Of a DNA stretch of 5,567 nucleotides, positions 1-3,864 are shown in pieces. The notes beneath the pieces were generated by a model. The model did no database searches. It worked only from the letters and a program-made list of their open reading frames with translations, and had not been told where the DNA came from. Location of the stretch: assembly GCA_038750655.1 (NCBI GenBank), contig JBCDGZ010000250.1:1-5567 (forward strand), given 5' to 3'. Each line of letters begins with the position of its first letter. Positions within the stretch are counted from its first letter, which is position 1. This stretch comes from JBCDGZ01 sp038750655. Lineage in GTDB: Bacteria > Bacteroidota > Bacteroidia > Chitinophagales > Saprospiraceae. A program made the position numbers and the translations under genes.

Positions 1-90
1 ATGGTAATACAACGCAAAGCGCAAGGTACAATATTATGGGTATAAATGCTTGTAACAACTGAGATTGCTCATTTCTATACCCCATGCGTA

Positions 91-98
91 TATTTTTG
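91..98 (+). promoter_or_regulatory. Putative Bacteroidota -7 box for the HU gene
   Basis: TATTTTTG matches the Bacteroidota sigma factor -7 consensus TAnnTTTG exactly. It lies 32 bases before the HU start codon, which would give a leader of roughly 25-30 bases made almost entirely of A and T (about 104-130). The -33 element is weak: the nearest candidate is ATTG at 64-67, at a longer spacing than the usual 19 or so. No Shine-Dalgarno sequence precedes the ATG, as is common in this phylum. The assignment rests on motif match and position only. Confidence 0.45.
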
Positions 99-130
99 TG
101 CCAATTTTTTAAATTAAAAAAATAATTAAA

Positions 131-403
131 ATGAACAAAGGAGATTTAATCAACAAAGTTGCAGAAGACGCTAACCTGACAAAATCACAGGCAGCCGAAG
201 CACTGAATTGTGTAATCAGCTCCATTGGTGAAACACTTAAGGATGGCAAGAAAGTAAGCCTTTTGGGCTTTGGTACTTTCACGATGACGGAGCGCAAAGC
301 GCGCACAGGTAGAAATCCACAAACCGGAGCTACCATCCAGATTCCTAGCAAGAATGTTGTAAAATTTAAGCCTGGTAAAGAACTGGTTGACAATTTGAAC
401 TAA
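131..403 (+). CDS. HU family DNA-binding protein
   Basis: This is a 90-residue histone-like protein, the usual length for HU. Family members form dimers that bind and bend DNA in the nucleoid with little sequence specificity. The N-terminal helices (about 3-38) carry the typical opening MNKGDLINKVAE. The HU signature GFGTFTMTERKARTGRNPQTG-like block covers about 46-66, with the basic beta-arm residues R55, K56, R58 and R61 and the DNA-intercalating proline at P63 in RNP. The C-terminal IPSKNVVKFKPGKEL (about 71-85) closes the fold. The ATG at 131 gives the canonical N-terminus. The gene stands alone: a promoter-like box lies 32 bases upstream and a terminator follows 68 bases after the stop. 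Family identity is secure. Whether it is the housekeeping HU or one of several paralogues common in Bacteroidota cannot be told from one window. Confidence 0.96.
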   Translation: MNKGDLINKVAEDANLTKSQAAEALNCVISSIGETLKDGKKVSLLGFGTFTMTERKARTGRNPQTGATIQIPSKNVVKFKPGKELVDNLN

Positions 404-436
404 GAGTAAGATATAACGTACCGTAATTAAGAGCGC

Positions 437-464
437 CGGGCCACAGCTTGAGGTAAGCGGCCCG
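437..464 (+). other. G/C-rich hairpin downstream of HU
   Basis: CGGGCC (437-442) pairs with GGCCCG (459-464). Inside, GCTT (446-449) can pair with AAGC (455-458), leaving a three-base bulge (443-445) and a five-base loop. No T-tract follows directly, so alone it is not a standard intrinsic terminator. It sits eight bases before the terminator hairpin at 472-504 and probably acts with it as a transcript 3' end or stabilising structure. The role is inferred. Confidence 0.5.
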
Positions 465-471
465 AAAGGAT

Positions 472-504
472 AAAAGGCAAGTCATCAATGGTGATTTGCC
501 TTTT
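472..504 (+). terminator. Intrinsic terminator after HU
   Basis: The arms are AAAAGGCAAGTCA (472-484) and TGATTTGCCTTTT (492-504). They form a 13-bp stem with a single G-T wobble and the seven-base loop TCAATGG. The T-run forms the distal arm and the matching A-run lies at the 5' side, a common design in A/T-rich genomes. It would end the HU transcript. The -33 box of the promoter for the next gene overlaps its last bases. Confidence 0.8.
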
Positions 505-531
505 GTCATTAAGCGAAAAAATTTACTTTTG
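502..531 (+). promoter_or_regulatory. Putative Bacteroidota promoter for the trans-sulfuration gene
   Basis: TTTG (502-505) is a -33 candidate and TACTTTTG (524-531) matches the -7 consensus TAnnTTTG exactly. They are separated by 18 bases, close to the expected spacing. The predicted transcription start is about 535-540, giving a leader of about 75 bases before the ATG at 613. The -33 box lies inside the T-run of the HU terminator, so terminator and promoter share sequence. This also argues that the open frame reaching upstream past 524 is not all coding. Only motif evidence supports it. Confidence 0.6.
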
Positions 532-612
532 CAATCGGCAAACTATTTGTATTGCCTCTGTGGACAGTTCATGTCAGTCCCTTACCAAAAATTATCTAAT
601 TTAAGCTACACC

Positions 613-1758
613 ATGAAATTCGGAACGAAAGTCATTCATGCCGGCATTGTGCCCGATCCTTCTACTGGCGCTATCATGACGCCTATCTATCAGACCTCTA
701 CCTATGTGCAAAGATCACCAGGTGACCACCAGGGCTATGAGTACGCCCGAACGCAAAATCCAACGCGTACTGTACTGGAAAACAACCTGGCTGCTTTGGA
801 GAACGGTACCCACGGCATCTGCTTTGCTAGCGGCATGGCTGCTATGGATGCGGTACTCAAATTACTCAACCCCGGTGATGAAATCATTGCAACCAACGAC
901 ATTTATGGTGGCTCCTATCGCCTGATTACGAAAGTCTTTGAGCGCTTCGGCTTGAAAGGACACTTCGTTAGTATGGACCAGCCGGAGCAGGTTGAGAAAT
1001 TGATCAATAAAAATACGCGCCTGCTGTGGATTGAAACACCAACCAATCCGATGCTCAACGTCATCGACATCCGCAAAATCAGCCGGGTTGCGAAGAAGCA
1101 CAAGATTATGACCTGCGTCGATAATACTTTTGCCTCTCCTTTTCTGCAAAACCCGCTCGACCTCGGAGCCGATATTGTCACCCACTCGGCAACCAAGTAT
1201 ATTGCCGGGCACTCCGATGTTGTACTGGGGGCGGTCGTCGTCAAAGATGCCCAACTGGCCGAACAGTTCTACTTCATCCAGAATGCCTCTGGCGCCGTAC
1301 CGGGTCCGCAGGATTGCTTCCTGACTTTGCGCGGAATCAAAACGCTGCACCTGCGGGTAGAGCGGGCTTGTAAGAATGCCAAGAAGATTGCCAAGGCCCT
1401 ACAGTTGCATCCGAAGGTCGGTAAGGTTTACTATCCTGGCTTCAAGGACCATCCGAATCACGAGGTGGCCAAAAAGCAGATGCGCGACTTTGGAGCGATG
1501 GTATCTTTTGATTTTAAGGACGATAGCTACGAGGTAGCCCAGAAGGTGCTGAGTAATACCCAGTTCTTCTTATTAGCAGAATCATTGGGGGGCGTAGAAT
1601 CTTTGATTGGCCATCCGGCCAGTATGACCCATGCCTCTATCCCGAAAAAGGAACGCCTGAAGGTAGGGCTGACCGATTCCCTTATTCGCCTGAGTGTTGG
1701 TATTGAGGATGTAGACGACCTGATTGCGGACTTGGAAGAGGCTTTTGTCAATATTTAA
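613..1758 (+). CDS. Trans-sulfuration PLP-dependent enzyme (cystathionine gamma-synthase/gamma-lyase family)
   Basis: This 381-residue protein is a full-length Cys/Met-metabolism PLP enzyme, fold type I. Visible active-site features are: Y44 and R46 in YEYARTQNPT, which bind cofactor phosphate from the neighbouring subunit; the phosphate loop SGMAA (73-77); Y98 in DIYGG, which stacks on the PLP ring; D170 in VDNTF, which contacts the pyridine nitrogen; the Schiff-base lysine K195 in HSATKY; SLGGVESL (324-331); and R359 in IRLSVG, which binds substrate carboxylate. The family joins cysteine to O-acyl-homoserine to make cystathionine, or cleaves cystathionine. Sequence alone does not separate metB-type synthase from gamma-lyase, and many bacterial members do both, so no symbol is given. 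The start at 613 matches the family's MKFGTK(V/A)IHAG opening. An in-frame ATG at 571 would add 14 unconserved residues, and a TTG at 496 lies upstream of the likely promoter. The enzyme is expected to be cytosolic and tetrameric. Confidence 0.95.
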   Translation: MKFGTKVIHAGIVPDPSTGAIMTPIYQTSTYVQRSPGDHQGYEYARTQNPTRTVLENNLAALENGTHGICFASGMAAMDAVLKLLNPGDEIIATNDIYGGSYRLITKVFERFGLKGHFVSMDQPEQVEKLINKNTRLLWIETPTNPMLNVIDIRKISRVAKKHKIMTCVDNTFASPFLQNPLDLGADIVTHSATKYIAGHSDVVLGAVVVKDAQLAEQFYFIQNASGAVPGPQDCFLTLRGIKTLHLRVERACKNAKKIAKALQLHPKVGKVYYPGFKDHPNHEVAKKQMRDFGAMVSFDFKDDSYEVAQKVLSNTQFFLLAESLGGVESLIGHPASMTHASIPKKERLKVGLTDSLIRLSVGIEDVDDLIADLEEAFVNI

Positions 1759-1781
1759 ACGACTTAACCGGCCAATCGATA

Positions 1782-1814
1782 AAAGGCCTGATTGCTGCGA
1801 GCAATCAGGCCTTT
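1782..1814. terminator. Bidirectional intrinsic terminator
   Basis: A perfect 15-bp inverted repeat, AAAGGCCTGATTGCT (1782-1796) and AGCAATCAGGCCTTT (1800-1814), encloses the three-base loop GCG. It lies 23 bases after the stop of the trans-sulfuration gene and 25 bases beyond the stop of the convergent minus-strand DUF2853 gene. The flanking bases give a short T-run on either strand: TTT then CT on the plus strand, and TTTT on the minus strand. It can therefore end both transcripts. Confidence 0.9.
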
Positions 1815-1839
1815 CTAAGGTTGTCATTAACCGTTGAGC

Positions 1840-2178
1840 TTAAGCGTATACGGCTTCTTTGCTAAATTTCTTAACGAGCAGGTAGTAGAACATTCCTCTG
1901 AATTTGTTGCGATTAGCAGATCCCAACTGCTCGCATACTTCCTTCAAAGCAGCATCCAGCGCTGGGCTGTCCTCCAGACCTAACTTTTTGATAAGGAAAT
2001 TATTTTTTACTCTAGCCAATTCTTCTGGATCAGTACAAGATACTTTTGAAGAATCATCAGAATAGATAGCTGGCCCGAGGCCCTTAGTTACTGCGGTGAG
2101 CAGGTCTGCGTCAAAGCTGATACCAAGCTTGTTCATTTCGTCTTGATAGCGGCTGACGGCTTCATCAAATTTACTCAT
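1840..2178 (-). CDS. DUF2853 family protein
   Basis: This small acidic protein of 112 residues belongs to the DUF2853 family, a widespread all-helical family with no settled function. The recognisable conserved blocks are LLTAVTKGLGPAIYSDD (26-42), VKNNFLIKKLGL (57-68), and SNRNKFRGMFYYLLVKKF near 87-105, followed by a short tail ending in VYA. There is no signal peptide or membrane segment, so a soluble cytoplasmic protein is likely. The ATG gives the usual MSKFDE-like start. The gene is convergent with the trans-sulfuration gene and shares its terminator. It is divergent from the PUR-like gene, from which it is separated by a long A/T-rich spacer. It appears to be a single-gene transcript, and nothing nearby suggests a pathway. 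Family identification is from recalled conserved blocks. The function remains unknown. Confidence 0.88.
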   Translation of the reverse strand: MSKFDEAVSRYQDEMNKLGISFDADLLTAVTKGLGPAIYSDDSSKVSCTDPEELARVKNNFLIKKLGLEDSPALDAALKEVCEQLGSANRNKFRGMFYYLLVKKFSKEAVYA

Positions 2179-2219
2179 AGTTAAAGGTTTATTTGATTAT
2201 TAAATGGTTTTTCCGGCAC

Positions 2220-2227
2220 TAAAGTTA
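2220..2227 (-). promoter_or_regulatory. Possible -7 box for the DUF2853 gene
   Basis: Read on the minus strand this is TAACTTTA, one mismatch from TAnnTTTG. It lies about 41 bases upstream of the DUF2853 start codon, a position that would give a leader of about 35 bases. No convincing TTTG is found at the -33 distance; the sequence there reads ATGG. Weak motif support only. Confidence 0.25.
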
Positions 2228-2471
2228 ATGAAATGTTCAAGACTTTCCATACGTAAAAAATACAATTTGAGGGGATTAGTTAATGGGTTAATTATCGCCC
2301 TTACGAGGTAGTGCATAAGAGAAGAGATGCCCCTCTTGTCCATTCTTGTTTTGAGGCGTTCTGATAAAAATTTTCATTTTTTTTGAATTTTTTTCTTCTC
2401 TCACTAAGAGACTGATAATCAAACACATACCTAAAATATTTAATGTCAAATAACTGGTAAATCAAATATTA

Positions 2472-2498
2472 TTTTTCAAAATTATTATGGAATTTTTG
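2472..2498 (+). promoter_or_regulatory. Possible promoter for the PUR-like gene
   Basis: AATTTTTG (2491-2498) is one base off the Bacteroidota -7 consensus TAnnTTTG, and a T-rich stretch at 2472-2476 sits at the -33 distance but lacks the usual G. This would place transcription start near 2502-2506, about 50 bases before the ATG at 2557. The leader is A-rich without a Shine-Dalgarno sequence. Support is weak and rests on position and partial motif match. Confidence 0.25.
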
Positions 2499-2556
2499 CC
2501 TTTGCGCCGTCTATGTGCCGAAAGTTTGAAATGTTTAACTCAAAAAATTAGTCAAA

Positions 2557-3015
2557 ATGGACAAGAAAAATCTTTTGCACACCGAACGAGTACACTCAAG
2601 AAACAAAACCATCTTTTTGGACCTCAAAGTCTCCGAGCGCGGCAGCAACTATCTGGTCATCACCGAAAGCCGCTTAACGGACGAGCAGCAGGACCAATAC
2701 GAGCGCAATACGATGGTTTTATTTCAGGATGAATTGCGGAGATTTAGCGAGAGCCTCACCCGCATGCTCCTGCAATTTACCAACACCGATCAGGGCCCCA
2801 GCGAGGAGCAGATCGCCGAAGCTCGCCAGACTTATCCTCGGGCCTACTATTCCTGGACAGAGGAAGAAGATCACGACCTTCGCCTCCTGGTAGAAAGTGG
2901 CAGTGAAATGGAAGAAATGGTCATTCACCTGCAAAGGGCCGAAGGGGCGGTATTGCGCCGCATCCGCCGACTCAAGCTCTCGGAAGCCTATCCTCAAACG
3001 GCCAAGGCCGCCTAA
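2557..3015 (+). CDS. PUR-alpha-like (DUF3276-type) nucleic-acid-binding protein with C-terminal HTH-like segment
   Basis: This 152-residue protein has two parts. Residues about 8-75 resemble the bacterial PUR-alpha-like repeat (DUF3276) typical of Bacteroidota: beta-strands around RNKTIFLDLKV (15-25) and SNYLVITESRL (30-40), a further strand NTMVLFQ (51-57), then a helix at about 58-75. PUR domains bind single-stranded DNA or RNA. After a Q/E-rich linker, residues about 97-142 begin with YYSWTEEEDHDL and contain three predicted helices (102-113, 116-125, 128-139). The last is basic (RRIRRLKL), a Myb/SANT-like or helix-turn-helix pattern often seen as a DNA-binding tail. The protein ends in a short AKAA tail. 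The ATG at 2557 follows an A-rich leader without Shine-Dalgarno. radC follows 84 bases later on the same strand. The PUR assignment is from recalled family pattern; the HTH assignment is from residue pattern alone. The biological role is unknown. Confidence 0.8.
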   Translation: MDKKNLLHTERVHSRNKTIFLDLKVSERGSNYLVITESRLTDEQQDQYERNTMVLFQDELRRFSESLTRMLLQFTNTDQGPSEEQIAEARQTYPRAYYSWTEEEDHDLRLLVESGSEMEEMVIHLQRAEGAVLRRIRRLKLSEAYPQTAKAA

Positions 3016-3019
3016 GACA

Positions 3020-3036
3020 GCGAATGTTCTATTCGC
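3020..3036 (+). other. Small perfect hairpin after the PUR-like gene
   Basis: GCGAAT (3020-3025) and ATTCGC (3031-3036) form a 6-bp perfect stem with the loop GTTCT, starting five bases after the stop codon. No T-run follows, so it does not read as a standard terminator. Its 3' arm nearly repeats the 5' arm of the next hairpin. Role unknown. Confidence 0.45.
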
Positions 3037-3037
3037 C

Positions 3038-3066
3038 ACTCGCCGCCCCGGTCTGGGCTGGCGAGT
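3038..3066 (+). other. G/C-rich hairpin before radC
   Basis: ACTCGCCGCCC (3038-3048) pairs with GGGC (3055-3058) and GGCGAGT (3060-3066), with T3059 bulged and a six-base loop. This gives an 11-bp strong stem ending 33 bases before the radC start. There is no downstream T-tract. It may mark a transcript end, stabilise the upstream messenger, or partly attenuate transcription into radC. The structure is seen; the role is inferred. Confidence 0.5.
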
Positions 3067-3099
3067 CGGTGGATAGTTGAACGACCAAAAATCCAATCT

Positions 3100-3801
3100 A
3101 TGACATTTTACAGCAATAACAATCTCAACATCAAAGCTTGGGCGGAGGAGGATCGCCCTCGGGAGAAATTCCGCAACATGGGCAAAAAGCATCTCACTGA
3201 TGCGGAGTTGCTGGCCATCTTGCTGAATACGGGCAGTCGCGCAGAGACGGCCGTAGGCTTGGCGCAGCGCATCCTCCGATCAGTCGGCAATAATCTCAAT
3301 GCCCTAGGCAAGTGCAGTGTAAAGGAGCTGATGGTCTTTCGCGGGATTGGCGAGGCCAAGGCCATCACGATTGCCTCGGCGCTGGAAATTGGGCGGCGGC
3401 GGCAGCTCAGCAGCACGGTGCAGCAGGCGCAGATGCGCAGCAGTAAGGACGCCTACCAGTTGATTGCTCCGGCCCTGCGGGACCTCAAGCAGGAGGAGTT
3501 CTGGATTCTGCTGCTCAATCGCTCCAACCGCTTCATCGGCAAAACCTGCATCAGCACGGGCGGCGTCTCTGGCACCGTCGTCGATGCCAAGGTCATCTTC
3601 AAAAGGGCGATTGAGAGCCTGGCTTCTTCGATCATCCTCTGTCACAACCACCCCTCCGGTAATCTCAAACCTAGCCTGGCGGATATAAAAATCACCCAGA
3701 AGCTCAAGCGCGCCGGCGATTCTCTAGATATTGCGGTATTGGACCATATCATCATCACCGATAACAGTTATTACAGTTTTGCCGATGAAGGCAGGATGTA
3801 A
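3100..3801 (+). CDS. radC: RadC family protein (JAB/MPN domain)
   Basis: This 233-residue protein is a full-length RadC. The N-terminal part has the typical RPREKF (19-24) and LTDAELLAILLNTGS (32-46) blocks, followed by a helix-hairpin-helix-like element FRGIGEAKA (80-88). The C-terminal JAB1/MPN metallo-fold carries the JAMM-type metal site HNHPSGNLKPSLAD (182-195): H182, H184, S192 and D195, with the acidic partner at E132 or E133 in QEEFWILLLN. The STGGVSGTVVD (152-162) block is also typical. Despite its name, a direct DNA-repair role for RadC is disputed. The fold resembles metal-dependent peptidases, but no substrate is established. The ATG at 3100 lacks a Shine-Dalgarno sequence, yet the sequence from about residue 12 matches the family start. 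It follows the PUR-like gene by 84 bases with two hairpins between, and precedes an ABC exporter by 63 bases. All motif residues are intact. Confidence 0.96.
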   Translation: MTFYSNNNLNIKAWAEEDRPREKFRNMGKKHLTDAELLAILLNTGSRAETAVGLAQRILRSVGNNLNALGKCSVKELMVFRGIGEAKAITIASALEIGRRRQLSSTVQQAQMRSSKDAYQLIAPALRDLKQEEFWILLLNRSNRFIGKTCISTGGVSGTVVDAKVIFKRAIESLASSIILCHNHPSGNLKPSLADIKITQKLKRAGDSLDIAVLDHIIITDNSYYSFADEGRM

Positions 3802-3815
3802 CGCGTAATTATCCC

Positions 3816-3823
3816 TATCTTCG
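3816..3823 (+). promoter_or_regulatory. Possible -7 box for the ABC exporter gene
   Basis: TATCTTCG is one base from TAnnTTTG and lies in the 63-base gap after radC, 41 bases before the ABC start codon. A TTTG -33 element at the right distance was not found; the nearest TTTTG is at 3777-3781, too far away. No terminator separates radC from this gene, so co-transcription is equally possible. Confidence 0.3.
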
Positions 3824-3864
3824 CAAACCTTATCTAAGATCGGATGTTTTAACTTCACCATTCA

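Larger units (their letters stand above)
2179..2556. other. Gene-free A/T-rich divergent intergenic region
   Basis: No credible coding frame occupies these 378 bases between the divergent DUF2853 and PUR-like genes; the short plus-strand frame starting at 2487 runs out of frame into the PUR-like gene and resembles nothing. Contents seen: a nearly pure T-rich, pyrimidine-biased tract at about 2369-2402; a direct repeat CTGATAA at 2361-2367 and 2412-2418; a weak 5-bp hairpin AAGAG/CTCTT (2322-2326 with 2333-2337); and another 5-bp hairpin TCTCT/AGAGA (2397-2401 with 2407-2411). TAATTTTG on the minus strand (2477-2484) is an exact -7 match but lacks a -33 partner. The region likely holds both divergent promoters; a small RNA cannot be excluded. 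Confidence 0.6.

Noticed and set aside
13..302. Repeated CGCAAAGCGC at 13-22 and 293-302
   Set aside because: It is a ten-base match only, the second copy is explained by the conserved HU codons, and no further copies form an array.
496..612. Longer start for the trans-sulfuration gene (TTG at 496 or ATG at 571)
   Set aside because: The extra residues do not resemble the family N-terminus, the TTG lies inside the terminator hairpin and upstream of the promoter boxes, and the ATG at 613 gives the canonical start. The ATG at 571 remains formally possible.
532..612. SAM-type riboswitch in the leader of the trans-sulfuration gene
   Set aside because: The leader of about 75 bases shows only short stems (GGCAA/TTGCC at 537-541 and 552-556; GGAC/GTCC near 562-579). 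I could not recognise a conserved riboswitch core. A covariance search of this leader would settle it.
862..1350. Long minus-strand open frame opposite the trans-sulfuration gene
   Set aside because: It lies antisense to a clearly conserved coding sequence with all catalytic residues and shows no protein-like features of its own.
2366..2391. A/T-only inverted repeat followed by T-run as a terminator
   Set aside because: The pairing is AAAAAT with ATTTTT only, too weak to form a stable stem, and there is no gene upstream on the plus strand for it to terminate.
2487..2732. Plus-strand open frame of 81 codons overlapping the PUR-like gene
   Set aside because: It is in a different frame from the conserved gene, its unique part is only 70 bases, and its translation resembles no family.
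2719..3192. Minus-strand open frame spanning the end of the PUR-like gene and the start of radC
   Set aside because: It covers two well-supported plus-strand genes and the hairpin spacer, and its translation has no recognisable domain; a shadow frame.
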